This document shows, one piece after another, positions 49,029 to 58,082 of a stretch of 64,000 nucleotides of DNA (its first letter is position 1; each line of letters opens with the position of its first letter). The stretch comes from an uncultured Caulobacterales bacterium (GTDB lineage: Bacteria; Pseudomonadota; Alphaproteobacteria; Caulobacterales; Maricaulaceae): positions 418,530 through 482,529 of the forward strand of contig CALFVT010000002.1 in NCBI GenBank assembly GCA_937928165.1, in the 5' to 3' direction. The position numbers and the translations under genes were made by a program. Under the pieces are notes generated by a model that did no database searches, had not been told where the DNA came from, and saw nothing but the letters and a program-made list of their open reading frames with translations.

Positions 49029-50541
49029 GGGTGGGTACAGTCTCTACTGATTGAATATCGGGAATGGCTGTAAGCCCATGTGCGGTTTTATTCCAGTGAA
49101 AAGGTGAGATTAAATACTCCCATATAGCCTGTAAGCTGGCGGGGAAGAGAAGCCACCAATATAGCGGCATAAGAAAGCTATCCCAGAAAAGATACGGCTT
49201 TTTTAATCGGCGGGCGGCGATCATACCGGAGATAATTCCGCTAAGATAACATAATCCAATACCGCCCCACACCCAAATTGACGGCGGTTGTATATCAAAC
49301 CCGACCATGCGCGCGCCCATAAGCGCGATTAGGCAAAGCATAAAGGGCACATGTATAAATCCGGCTAAAAGTGCGCTGCCAATGGTGATTTGTAAGGTAA
49401 TAAAGCGTAAAATGCCGTAAGTGCTTTGCGGGCAAAGGGGGCGGGACATATGCACAAGCCATGTTTGTATAAAGCCCTTCATCCAGCGCGCCCGTTGATA
49501 CTGCCAAGCGTGCCAGTCTTCAACCGCTTCTTCGCGGGTTGGATAGGGGATATAACCGATCTGGTTTTGCGATGCGGCAAGGCGAAAACTCAGGTCGGCA
49601 TCTTCTGTGACGTTATAAGCATCCCAGCCGCCAAGGCTGTCAAGAGCACTGCGGCGAATGTGATTGCTTGTTCCGCCAAGTGGGAAAGGCAGACCTAGCC
49701 GGGTTAAAAATGGCAACCAAATGCGAAATAAAAATCCATATTCCAAGGTAAATTGCCGCGTTAGCCAATTTGTCTGTGTGTTATAATAATCAAGTGGGGC
49801 TTGCACTGCACCAATGTGAGGCCGTTTAAAAAAGGCTATGGCGGCGGCCTTTAATTGTTGTGGATGCGGGTTATCTTCAGCGTCGTAAATAGTAATTAAT
49901 TCACCCTTCGCGTGATTTAAGGCGTAATTAAGCGCTTTGGGTTTGGTACGGGGAAAAGATGGCGGGACTTGGATTAATTGAAACGGCTCACGGATATGCC
50001 GCCTGACGGCTGTGATCGTGTCTTTGTCATCGGCCTCGCAAATCATCATAATCTCAAGGCGGTCTTGCGGGTAATCAATGGCTGCAAGGTTATTCATAAG
50101 CTTTGATATAACCCGTGCTTCTTTATAAAGGGGGACTAAAACGCTATAATGGGGCCAGTTTCCAATCGTACCTGCGGTTATATTCGGCGTTATTTGCGGC
50201 TTATGGGCCGTCTTAAGCGGGCTGATAATCGCGGCGAGGCGAAGACAGCCAATTAATCCGCCAAATCCGCCAATCAAAGCGGCTATAACCGTGAAAGTTT
50301 TATAAGGAAAAAAGAGAGCGCCGAGAATAAAAGATGCAATGGCAATATAACAACCATAACAGATAAACGGTGCGGGCTTTAAGCCGCTGGCGAGGGCCTT
50401 TGCGGAAGGAATGATGTTATGCGGCGTGATAAATGCGTTAGACCTAATACTAGGCACGGTGTGACAGGCGTTATTATGATCCTTATCGGGCTCAATAAAG
50501 ATATGATCTGAATATATATCGTTCTGATAATCTTCATCCAT
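49018..50541 (-). CDS. Family 2 processive-type membrane glycosyltransferase
   Basis: 507 residues. N-terminal membrane helices (about 58-110) precede a GT-A domain with YSVLVPLYKEARV (132-144), DAED at 220-223 for nucleotide-sugar/metal binding, TED at 312-314 and QxxRW at 349-353 (QRARW). C-terminal helices run from about 365 to 480. This motif set marks cellulose/hyaluronan synthase-like processive enzymes that polymerise and export a glycan. No PilZ domain or bcsB-like partner is present, so the polymer is unknown. ATG start at 50541. Confidence 0.9.
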   Translation of the reverse strand: MDEDYQNDIYSDHIFIEPDKDHNNACHTVPSIRSNAFITPHNIIPSAKALASGLKPAPFICYGCYIAIASFILGALFFPYKTFTVIAALIGGFGGLIGCLRLAAIISPLKTAHKPQITPNITAGTIGNWPHYSVLVPLYKEARVISKLMNNLAAIDYPQDRLEIMMICEADDKDTITAVRRHIREPFQLIQVPPSFPRTKPKALNYALNHAKGELITIYDAEDNPHPQQLKAAAIAFFKRPHIGAVQAPLDYYNTQTNWLTRQFTLEYGFLFRIWLPFLTRLGLPFPLGGTSNHIRRSALDSLGGWDAYNVTEDADLSFRLAASQNQIGYIPYPTREEAVEDWHAWQYQRARWMKGFIQTWLVHMSRPLCPQSTYGILRFITLQITIGSALLAGFIHVPFMLCLIALMGARMVGFDIQPPSIWVWGGIGLCYLSGIISGMIAARRLKKPYLFWDSFLMPLYWWLLFPASLQAIWEYLISPFHWNKTAHGLTAIPDIQSVETVPTHVP

Positions 50542-50609
50542 AATAAGAATTAAAGCGCGTAAAACATAGCAGCGGCAGGGCGTGGTTTTGCAGATTATTT
50601 AATGTTTTG

Positions 50610-51662
50610 TTAATCTTTATCGCGCTTTGCGTGTAAGTCTATGAGCTTCACGGCCCATCTTGCCGCATTAGCGATAATGGGGTCTTCGCTACTTATATGG
50701 GCCTGCGCCGCAGGTCTTAAGGACATATCGCTGCTATTTCCAATGGCATAAAGAACATTACGGATAAATTGATTGCGGCCGATGCGCTTAATTGGGGAGC
50801 CGGAAAATAGGCGGCGAAATGCCTTGTCATCAAGGGCGGCTAAGTCTTTGAGGGGCGGATTATTTAACTCCGTTCGCGCTTTGATTTTTATATCTTGGGC
50901 GGCCTTTGCATATTTATTCCACGGACAAACGGCAAGGCAATCATCACAGCCATAAATGCGGTTACCCATAGCGCGGCGTAAATCCGGCGCGATCTCGCCT
51001 TTATATTCTATGGTCAGATAAGAGATACATTTACGCGCGTCCAATTTATAAGGCGCAGGAAAGGCTCCTGTCGGGCAAATATCTAGGCAGGCACGACAGC
51101 TCCCGCAATGATCGAGTTCCTGCGGCGTTGGCGGAATTTTAGCGGCGCTGAGGATTGTGCCGATAAACAGCCAAGAGCCAAATTCGCGGCTAACAAGATT
51201 TGTATGTTTCCCCTGCCAGCCTAACCCTGCGAGCATGGCGAGGGGTTTTTCCATCAGCGGCGCTGTATCGACAAAAACTTTAACGTCCTCACCTGTGTCT
51301 TGGGCCAAAAGCCCGGCGATTTCTTTTAGGCGGCCCTTCATAATATCGTGATAATCTTTGCCCCGCGCATAGACAGAAATATTGCCCTTATCCACCGCTT
51401 TCAAATTCTCCATTGGGTCATGACCCGGCCCGTAATTAAACCCTAAAACCAGTGCTGACTGGGCTTGCGCCCAAAGGCTTTGTGGGTGTTGACGGCGGGT
51501 GAGCGTGTCTTTCATCCACGCCATGTCTCCGTGGTAATCCTTATTAATAAAATCTTTAAGCCGCGCGCCGGCTAAATCATCAAAATCAGAGACGTGCAAA
51601 ATATAAGGCGCGGTAAAGCCCAAAGCCTTACAGCGGGATATGACGCGCGGCGGTAACCTCAT
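50610..51662 (-). CDS. queG: Epoxyqueuosine reductase QueG
   Basis: 350 residues. It performs the last step of queuosine tRNA modification, reducing epoxyqueuosine with cobalamin and two [4Fe-4S] clusters. Cluster motifs are CGSCRACLDICP (Cys186, 189, 192, 196) and CDDCLAVCPWN (Cys239, 242, 246), with Cys212 between. Asp132 in VDTAPLMEK corresponds to the catalytic acid. Length and the QGKHTNLVSREFGSW segment are typical. It starts 2 bases after the GST gene stop, so the two form a unit. No other queuosine gene is in view. Confidence 0.96.
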   Translation of the reverse strand: MRLPPRVISRCKALGFTAPYILHVSDFDDLAGARLKDFINKDYHGDMAWMKDTLTRRQHPQSLWAQAQSALVLGFNYGPGHDPMENLKAVDKGNISVYARGKDYHDIMKGRLKEIAGLLAQDTGEDVKVFVDTAPLMEKPLAMLAGLGWQGKHTNLVSREFGSWLFIGTILSAAKIPPTPQELDHCGSCRACLDICPTGAFPAPYKLDARKCISYLTIEYKGEIAPDLRRAMGNRIYGCDDCLAVCPWNKYAKAAQDIKIKARTELNNPPLKDLAALDDKAFRRLFSGSPIKRIGRNQFIRNVLYAIGNSSDMSLRPAAQAHISSEDPIIANAARWAVKLIDLHAKRDKD

Positions 51663-51664
51663 GA

Positions 51665-52342
51665 TTAAAAATCAAGATCACTATAATGGCGCGGTGGTAA
51701 AAGCCCAGGAAGGCGGTCTTGTAAAATGGGGCGCAGGCTCGGGCGGGACTTAAGGGTTTGATACCATGTTTTTACGCGCGGGTAATTCTTCCATTGGATT
51801 TCAGAAAAATAATCAAGGCAAGACAATGCGGCGCTGGCGGCAATATCAGCAAGGCTAAACTGCTCCCCTGCAATCCATGTGCGCCGTTCTAAAAGCCATG
51901 CCATATAGCTCAGATGAAATTCAAGATTTTGCCGGCCTAATTGTAAGACCTCTGCATCTGGTGCGCCGCCCCCATTAAGGGCTTTTTCAAGCCGTTCTCC
52001 AAGGATACAGCCCGTTACGTCTTCAGAAAAGCGGAGGTCAAACCAATCACAAAGGCGGCGCATTTCTGCTCGCTCAAACGGGTCTTTCGGCATGAGCGGC
52101 AAGCGCGCTGAAATATCATGGGCATATTCACATATGGCGCGGCTACCGGCAATCATGCAGCTATTGTCTTGAGTGTGGTCTATGAGAGCCGGCGGGCGGC
52201 CTTCAATACAGCGTCTCGTGAAGCCCTCCGGCGGCTCCCACGGGCTAACCACCTCAAGACGAAATTTCAGTTTTGTCTCGGCGAGGGCAATCCGCGCTTG
52301 GCGGGATGCCGGATCAAATGGCCAGTGGTAAAGTGTACGCAT
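51665..52342 (-). CDS. Glutathione S-transferase family protein
   Basis: 225 residues. The N-terminal thioredoxin-like half starts MRTLYHWPFDPASRQARIAL, where the Ser/Arg region sits at the usual catalytic position. The motif CMIAGSRAICEYAHD is the glutathione-binding Ser region. The C-terminal all-helical half contains GEQFSLADIAASAALSCLDY with the conserved capping Asp. The substrate is unknown. It directly precedes queG. Some alphaproteobacterial genomes pair these two genes, but functional linkage is not shown. Confidence 0.9.
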   Translation of the reverse strand: MRTLYHWPFDPASRQARIALAETKLKFRLEVVSPWEPPEGFTRRCIEGRPPALIDHTQDNSCMIAGSRAICEYAHDISARLPLMPKDPFERAEMRRLCDWFDLRFSEDVTGCILGERLEKALNGGGAPDAEVLQLGRQNLEFHLSYMAWLLERRTWIAGEQFSLADIAASAALSCLDYFSEIQWKNYPRVKTWYQTLKSRPSLRPILQDRLPGLLPPRHYSDLDF

Positions 52343-52383
52343 AAGCCCCTATTATATGCCGCCTTTGGTAAGAAAGGATTAAC

Positions 52384-53457
52384 CTAAACTTTAGAAGGCT
52401 TCGCCTGTGATATGTCTACATTTGGTTGATGGTCGTGACAGGCTTTGCAGGTATCGCCGTCAATTCGAAAACGGCTATTCCCATGTGTCTCCTCGCAGCC
52501 TACCGGATGGGGGTGGATTAAAATATCAGCCGCCGGAAAGGCCTGCATGAGACGCTGTTCTAATCCAATCATGCGGTGATGGGCATCTGATAGAGATAGA
52601 TGATCTGGTAAATCTAGCCGCATTTGGATATGCACATGGGGGCCAGAGGCGCGGGTCCGCAGATCATGAATAGCCAAAATATTTTCATCAGATAAGGCAA
52701 TATTAGAAATAATTTCGCGGTCGCTTTCGGTGAGTTCTTTATCCATTAATTGCGCCCATGCGAGACGGGCAATTTTAAGGGCCGTCCAAAACAGCCAGAG
52801 TGCCATAGCAATAGCGACAAAGCTGTCTGCGCTACGAAATGGCGTATAAAGCGCGGTTAAAAGCCCGATAATCACAAGGGCTGTTGCGAGAAAATCAGCA
52901 AGGTAATGCGCCCGGTCGCCTCTAACAGCGAGGGAGCCGGTGGACGTTATGGCGCGGCTTTGGATCATTAATAAAGCCGCGCCGATAAGCATTAAACACC
53001 CAAGCCCTGCAAATGTGACGGCGTCGCCTTTCAGAGCATTGTCATGGGCATGGGCGAGGCTGTGGCTGGCGGTTTCCAGCAAATGCGTGGCCGCCAAAAT
53101 AATCAGGCAAACTTGAAAGACGGCGGCAAAACTTTCGGCCTTGCCCGTGCCAAAGCGGTAAGATAGATTGGGCCGCCTGGCTGCATAACGGACAGCAAAA
53201 AAACTCGAGAGCGCGCCGAAACAATCAAGCGCAGAATGAACTAGAGAGGATAATACCCCGACGGAGCCCGAACGCTGCCAAATTAGAAATTTCCCGCCCG
53301 CGAGTATGAGCGCCGCAAACACAGTAATCGCGGTCACTCGCCGCGTGATCTGGGCGTTTTGCTCAGGCGGCAAGCGTCCGCTTTGCCCTTTTGCGCGTCG
53401 TAATTGCGGCGCAGTATTTTTGGGTTTTGGCGGGGTTATAGGGCTAGCTGTACTCAC
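52384..53457 (-). CDS. Cation diffusion facilitator (CDF) metal transporter
   Basis: 357 residues from a GTG start. There are six helices with metal site HSALD in helix 2 and HYLAD in helix 5; this His-x3-Asp pair in both helices is typical of zinc-type CDFs. The family motif is FGTGKAE, with Thr where His is common. The cytoplasmic domain has LRTRASGPHVHIQMRLDLPD and ends in a His/Cys-rich tail (HPHPVGCEETHG...CKACHDH) that could bind metal. The N-terminus is an extended Pro/Lys-rich segment. It exports divalent metal, probably zinc, against protons. Confidence 0.92.
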   Translation of the reverse strand: MSTASPITPPKPKNTAPQLRRAKGQSGRLPPEQNAQITRRVTAITVFAALILAGGKFLIWQRSGSVGVLSSLVHSALDCFGALSSFFAVRYAARRPNLSYRFGTGKAESFAAVFQVCLIILAATHLLETASHSLAHAHDNALKGDAVTFAGLGCLMLIGAALLMIQSRAITSTGSLAVRGDRAHYLADFLATALVIIGLLTALYTPFRSADSFVAIAMALWLFWTALKIARLAWAQLMDKELTESDREIISNIALSDENILAIHDLRTRASGPHVHIQMRLDLPDHLSLSDAHHRMIGLEQRLMQAFPAADILIHPHPVGCEETHGNSRFRIDGDTCKACHDHQPNVDISQAKPSKV

Positions 53458-53593
53458 GGGGCAGGCTTTAGGGCAAATTAGGCCGTGCCGCTAGTCTGAT
53501 TTTCATTCCCAATTGGCCAAATGCGGTTAAATTTCTTTTGCAGTCCGCCGCCGAAGCCGTTATATGTTTATCGATAAACAAAAAGGCTTCCCT

Positions 53594-56359
53594 ATGACAT
53601 CTGCTAATTTCTTAAAACCATGCCTCAAAATAGCCCTGCTTGGGGCAAGTTCTATCGCGCTTATTGCCTGCCAAGGAGGCGATCCGGCGTCTTCAAAGGC
53701 GAGCTCACCAGACGCGGCATCTGGATCTGCAACGTCTGGGGCTGCAACATCCCAAGCACCTTTTATTGAAACCGACATTCCCCATGCGCAATTAGGGGAA
53801 AATGTTACGCCGTCTGCCTACCGCCTTGATCTGCGGATTAATCCTGATGATGCGGGGTATAGCGGCGTGGTTGATATTGATGTCACGATTGATAAACCGA
53901 CCACGCAGATTTGGCTCCACGGTAAAGACATGAGCGTAAGTGAAGCCAGCTTTACCCCTAAGGGCGGCGAAGCAATGGCCTTAACATTCACCGAGATCCC
54001 TGCCTCAGACGCCCCGTCCGGCGTCTCTCGCCTAAATTCAGAGGCTGTCATTCCGTCCAGTGCTGGCACTATTCGCATGGCCTTTGAAACGCCGTTTAAT
54101 CTGGCGCTGAACTCCGCCTATAAAGTGACCCGCGGGGAGGATAATTATATTGTCACCCAAATGGAACCGATTGGCGCGCGTGAAGCTTTCCCAAGTTTTG
54201 ATGAGCCGCGCTTTAAAGTGCCGTTCACGGTCAGCATTACGTCTCCGGCTGAGGATGTGGTTTATTTCAACACGCCGAAAACGAAGACCACGACGATGGA
54301 TGACGGCTGGGTGAAACATGAATTTGAAACCACCCGACCCCTGCCGACTTATTTGGTGGCTTACGGCGTTGGGCCTTATGATATTAATGATTTCGGCGAA
54401 ATTCCGCCAAACGGCATTCGAAAGCGCGGGCTGAAACTGCGGGGCTTAACGGCCAAAGGCGATGGGGATAAAATCCAATATGGCCTTGATAATACAGAAG
54501 CAATTTTATCCGCTCTTGAAGGCTATTTCGGCTCTGAATATCCTTACGAAAAACTCGATCTTATTGCTGCGCCTGAATATGCTTTTGGCGCGATGGAAAA
54601 TCCCGGCGCGATTGTCTACCGCGAAAGCCTGATGCTGCTCAATGAAGACTCAGCCCTTCGGGTCAAGCGCGGCTATGCAGGGGTTCACAGTCATGAACTC
54701 GCGCATCAATGGTTCGGCAATCTTGTGACCCCTTATTGGTGGGAAGATATTTGGCTCAATGAGGCCTTTGCCACATGGTCAGGTAATAAAGGTACGCATC
54801 TGGCATTCCCGGACGGAAATTATGACCGCAATACCCTCAATGGCGCGCTCGGCGCGATGGGAATCGATAGCCTCTCAACGACCCGTAAAGTGCGTGAGCC
54901 CTTACTTCGCACAGAAAATGTTATCGACCAATTTGACGGCATTACCTACCGCAAGGGCGGCGGTGTGCTGTCGATGTTTGAAAGCTTTGTCGGCGAGGAG
55001 GCCTTCCGTGATGGGGTGCGCCTTCATATGAAACGTTACGCCGATGATGTGGCAACGGCGGATGATTTCTTCCAGTCCATTGCCGAAGGGTCTAAAAACC
55101 CCGATGTTGTTGACGCGATGAAAAGCTTTGTCGATCAACCGGGCGTGCCCCTCGTGCGCGCAGAGTTGACTTGCTCGAACAATCAAACTCAAATTAAGTT
55201 ACAGCAATCCCGCTACGCGCCGCTGGGCTCTTCGATTAAACAAGGCCAAAGCTGGGATATCCCTGTTTGTGTGTCCCATAGTATTGGCGGCAATGTTGAT
55301 AAAACCTGTACGCTTATGAAAGAGGAAACGGCGAACCTAAAACCAGAGGCAGAGGGCTGCGCGGATTGGGCGACGCTCAATGCAGACGGGGCGGGTTATT
55401 ACCGTTTCTCTATGGATGATGCGGCGTGGAGCAATCTGCTTGATAATGTTGATGCATTGAATACCCGGGAAGTTTTAACGGTCGCTGATAGCCTGTCCGC
55501 CGGATTTAGCGCCGGCGCCGTCAGCGGGGAAAGTTTCCTGAAAGGCATGGAGGCGCTCGCTGCTCATCCAGAATATGATGTGGCGTCAACATCGGGCCGC
55601 CGCCTTGGCTTTATGTATGAATATCTGCCCGAAAGCTCCCGTGCAGATTTGGCGCGCTATACCAATGATCTGTTCAAGGCGCGGTATAACAAGATTGTCG
55701 GCACGGACACTATCGAAGGCCGTCTTTTGGCCCCGACTTTGGCGGGGCGGCTTATCCGCTTCGGCCAAGACGAAGACTTGCGGGCAGAATTTGCCGCCAA
55801 AGGCCGCGCTTATATTGGCGGTGATAAATCTGCCATTGCGCCGAATATGCTTGGCCTTGGTCTGTCCTCGGCCATGCGCGCAGATTCGGCGGGCATGGTT
55901 GATCCGCTGTTAGAGCTGATCCAAAACGGCGCTGTGTTTGAACGCGGCGCGGCGGCAGGGGCGCTATCTGCGGTACAAGATGATGCGGTCTATGCGCGCC
56001 TGCTCGATATGGCGCTTAATGATGAAGTCGCCCTTAGCGGCAGCCGTGCCAGCCAGATTGTCGGCGGATTAATCGGCTCGGATAAATATGGCGACCAAAC
56101 ATGGGACTGGCTTAAAACCAATTTCACGCAGTTCGTCAATAGCCGCGTCGCCGATGTGCGCAAAGGCGGTATGCCGGGTTTTGCGGGCGGATGCTCCCTT
56201 GAAGAGCGCGATGAGGTGAAAGCCTTTTTCGAAGCCAATGCAGAGACGATCCCCGGTTATCAGCGCAGCCTGAAGCAAACCCTCGAATCTATCGAGCTTT
56301 GCGCCGCAGCGAAAGACGCCATGGTGGAGCCCCTCCGTAAGGCGCTGGCGAAGCGTTAA
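53594..56359 (+). CDS. M1 family aminopeptidase, predicted lipoprotein
   Basis: 921 residues from ATG 53594 (AAAAGG upstream), chosen over an in-frame ATG 10 codons earlier because it begins a lipoprotein signal with lipobox LIAC (Cys26). A Ser/Ala-rich linker follows. The N-terminal beta-domain precedes the catalytic domain with exopeptidase motif GAMEN (332-336) and zinc site HELAH-x18-E (His367, His371, Glu390). The C-terminal helical region resembles ERAP1-type domains. It removes N-terminal amino acids from peptides, likely in the periplasm or at the outer membrane. It sits 6 bases before the next gene. Confidence 0.95.
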   Translation: MTSANFLKPCLKIALLGASSIALIACQGGDPASSKASSPDAASGSATSGAATSQAPFIETDIPHAQLGENVTPSAYRLDLRINPDDAGYSGVVDIDVTIDKPTTQIWLHGKDMSVSEASFTPKGGEAMALTFTEIPASDAPSGVSRLNSEAVIPSSAGTIRMAFETPFNLALNSAYKVTRGEDNYIVTQMEPIGAREAFPSFDEPRFKVPFTVSITSPAEDVVYFNTPKTKTTTMDDGWVKHEFETTRPLPTYLVAYGVGPYDINDFGEIPPNGIRKRGLKLRGLTAKGDGDKIQYGLDNTEAILSALEGYFGSEYPYEKLDLIAAPEYAFGAMENPGAIVYRESLMLLNEDSALRVKRGYAGVHSHELAHQWFGNLVTPYWWEDIWLNEAFATWSGNKGTHLAFPDGNYDRNTLNGALGAMGIDSLSTTRKVREPLLRTENVIDQFDGITYRKGGGVLSMFESFVGEEAFRDGVRLHMKRYADDVATADDFFQSIAEGSKNPDVVDAMKSFVDQPGVPLVRAELTCSNNQTQIKLQQSRYAPLGSSIKQGQSWDIPVCVSHSIGGNVDKTCTLMKEETANLKPEAEGCADWATLNADGAGYYRFSMDDAAWSNLLDNVDALNTREVLTVADSLSAGFSAGAVSGESFLKGMEALAAHPEYDVASTSGRRLGFMYEYLPESSRADLARYTNDLFKARYNKIVGTDTIEGRLLAPTLAGRLIRFGQDEDLRAEFAAKGRAYIGGDKSAIAPNMLGLGLSSAMRADSAGMVDPLLELIQNGAVFERGAAAGALSAVQDDAVYARLLDMALNDEVALSGSRASQIVGGLIGSDKYGDQTWDWLKTNFTQFVNSRVADVRKGGMPGFAGGCSLEERDEVKAFFEANAETIPGYQRSLKQTLESIELCAAAKDAMVEPLRKALAKR

Positions 56360-56365
56360 GCTTTG

Positions 56366-57328
56366 ATGATGAAAATCGGTCTTTTGGGCGCAGCGCGGAT
56401 TGCGCCCATTGGTATTATTCAGCCCGCCGCTCGGCGCGAAGATGTGGTTGTTACGCATCTCGCTTGCCGCGATCAGGCGCGGGCGAAAGACTTTTGTGCT
56501 GCTAATGGTCTGCAAAATATTACCTTCACGGATTATGCGGCCCTCGCGGGGCAAGCGGATGTGGATATAATTTACTGCGCCCTTCCGCCCGCCTTACATG
56601 TCGAGCTCGCCGAGGTTGCGCTTCTACGCGGGGTGCATGTGCTGTGCGAGAAACCGCTGGCGATGAACGCGAGTGAGGCCGAACGTATGGCGGCGGCCGC
56701 CCAGAAGGGCGGGGCAGTGCTATTAGAGGCATTTCATTATTTTTTCCACCCGGCTTTAAAAGCTTTTGAATTGGCCATGCGAAAGGCTCCTATTGGCGGC
56801 ATCGCCTCTGTGCGCTCGGTTTTTAATGTGCCGATTCCTAATACCCCTGGACAGCTTCGATATATACCCGAGCTTGGCGGCGGGGCGCTGATGGATTTAG
56901 GCTGTTATAATCTCCATGCCATCCGCCAACTCTTTGGGGAGCCGCGCATCTCAAAAGCCGCCGCTGATATCAAGCACGGCGTTGATGTGGCCCTGCATGT
57001 GCAAATGCGCTGCGGGGATATTAATGCGGAGATGTCCTGCGATATGCGAGGAAGCGCCGCGCGTGAAGATTATATCGAAATTATTGGCAGCGAAGGCCGT
57101 TTGCGGTTTGACAGTTTTGTCGCGCCCCACAGAGGCTATAAATTCTCCTATAGTGATACTAATTATGATGACCATCATGAAGGGCCAAGCGAGCTCATGA
57201 CTTATGACTATCAACTCGCCCATTTCATCGATATGATCGGCGGCGCGGCGCCGCGCCTGACGGCGGAGGACGGGGTTAAACAAATGCGCGCCATTGAAGC
57301 AATTTATAAAAAAATCGATCTGCGCTAA
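56366..57328 (+). CDS. Gfo/Idh/MocA family NAD(P)-dependent oxidoreductase
   Basis: About 320 residues. The N-terminal Rossmann fold opens MKIGLLGAARIAPIGIIQPA. The EKP motif of the family follows (VHVLCEKPLAMNASEAERM), with the catalytic Lys. The C-terminal alpha/beta domain carries ELGGGALMDLGCYNLHAIRQ. Substrates in the family are sugars, inositols or dihydrodiols; none can be assigned here. ATG at 56366 is used; alternatives are TTG 56363 and ATG 56369. It lies 6 bases after the aminopeptidase stop and is followed by a terminator. Confidence 0.92.
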   Translation: MMKIGLLGAARIAPIGIIQPAARREDVVVTHLACRDQARAKDFCAANGLQNITFTDYAALAGQADVDIIYCALPPALHVELAEVALLRGVHVLCEKPLAMNASEAERMAAAAQKGGAVLLEAFHYFFHPALKAFELAMRKAPIGGIASVRSVFNVPIPNTPGQLRYIPELGGGALMDLGCYNLHAIRQLFGEPRISKAAADIKHGVDVALHVQMRCGDINAEMSCDMRGSAAREDYIEIIGSEGRLRFDSFVAPHRGYKFSYSDTNYDDHHEGPSELMTYDYQLAHFIDMIGGAAPRLTAEDGVKQMRAIEAIYKKIDLR

Positions 57329-57360
57329 GTATGACTCAGGCTAGTTTTATTGGCTTTAAT

Positions 57361-57401
57361 ACCTGTCATGACAAAAAACGCTGCCGCCCTGACAGGTTTT
57401 T
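57361..57401 (+). terminator. Rho-independent terminator after the oxidoreductase gene
   Basis: Perfect 8-base stem ACCTGTCA / TGACAGGT with a loop of about 21 bases, followed by TTTTTCTTT. It lies 32 bases past the stop codon. Confidence 0.75.
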
Positions 57402-57454
57402 CTTTGCGTTTTAGGCGATGGTGTTTTTAGGTGGCTCCAGATTAGGAGGCCATC

Positions 57455-58048
57455 ATGAGTGATAAGAAATCTGAAAAACTTGAAATTCGTCTCTCTTATG
57501 ACGAGAAGCAAGAGCTCGTGGAGGCGGCGGAGACCGAAGGCCGCACGGTGAGCGATCTCGTGCGCGGCTTGATTAAGCGCTATATAAAAACGACCTCTGC
57601 GCGCCTACCAGACACGCGGTTTTGGAAACGGCTCTGGCCGAGCATGATTGGGCTCGCGGTCGCCGCTTTCATGGCGGGGCATATCGCGACTTGGGCCTAT
57701 ACGCGCGCGCATAATCATGCGGAAGATATATATAGTTTACAGTTGCATACGCTAAATGGAAATTTGAAAACGCCGGTGCTAGCCAGAGATGGCTATGCGA
57801 CAAACATAACCTTAGCAGACCCAAATGGGGATGTAATGATATCCCTACAAGTTGAAGATAATACAGATGTTCTGGCTATTTTACGGGTAAATATTTGCCG
57901 CCAAATCGGAGCAAATTGTGAGCCAATAGCCTCTCCTATTTTACATTTTAATCCAAATAGTAGCGCTAGTATAAACATCAATAATGACGAGCAGGATGAG
58001 GTAACTATTATTCTTTTTCCTCCGAGATCTAAAAAGACGAAAAAGTAA
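57455..58048 (+). CDS. Membrane protein with ribbon-helix-helix-like N-terminus
   Basis: 197 residues, start set by an AGGAGG ribosome site 6 bases before ATG. Residues 7-47 (KLEIRLSYDEKQELVEAAET, then GRTVSDLVRGLIKRYI) look like a CopG/Arc-type ribbon-helix-helix domain. A transmembrane helix follows at about 66-84, then a periplasmic, mostly beta domain of about 110 residues with a Cys pair (NICRQIGANCEPI) and a basic end. The second half is richer in A/T than the first. Such a protein could be a membrane-tethered regulator or simply use the fold for assembly. No family recognised for the periplasmic part. Confidence 0.75.
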   Translation: MSDKKSEKLEIRLSYDEKQELVEAAETEGRTVSDLVRGLIKRYIKTTSARLPDTRFWKRLWPSMIGLAVAAFMAGHIATWAYTRAHNHAEDIYSLQLHTLNGNLKTPVLARDGYATNITLADPNGDVMISLQVEDNTDVLAILRVNICRQIGANCEPIASPILHFNPNSSASININNDEQDEVTIILFPPRSKKTKK

Positions 58049-58061
58049 TGTAAAGACATAA

Positions 58062-58082
58062 GACGCAGCGCTACGCTGCGTC
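58062..58082 (-). terminator. Perfect hairpin containing the gltB stop codon
   Basis: GACGCAGCG / CGCTGCGTC form a perfect 9-base stem with loop CTA. On the minus strand that loop is TAG, the gltB stop, so the upstream arm is the last three codons of gltB (Asp-Ala-Ala). The sequence past it on the minus strand is T-rich but interrupted. It may also end the convergent gene. Confidence 0.6.
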
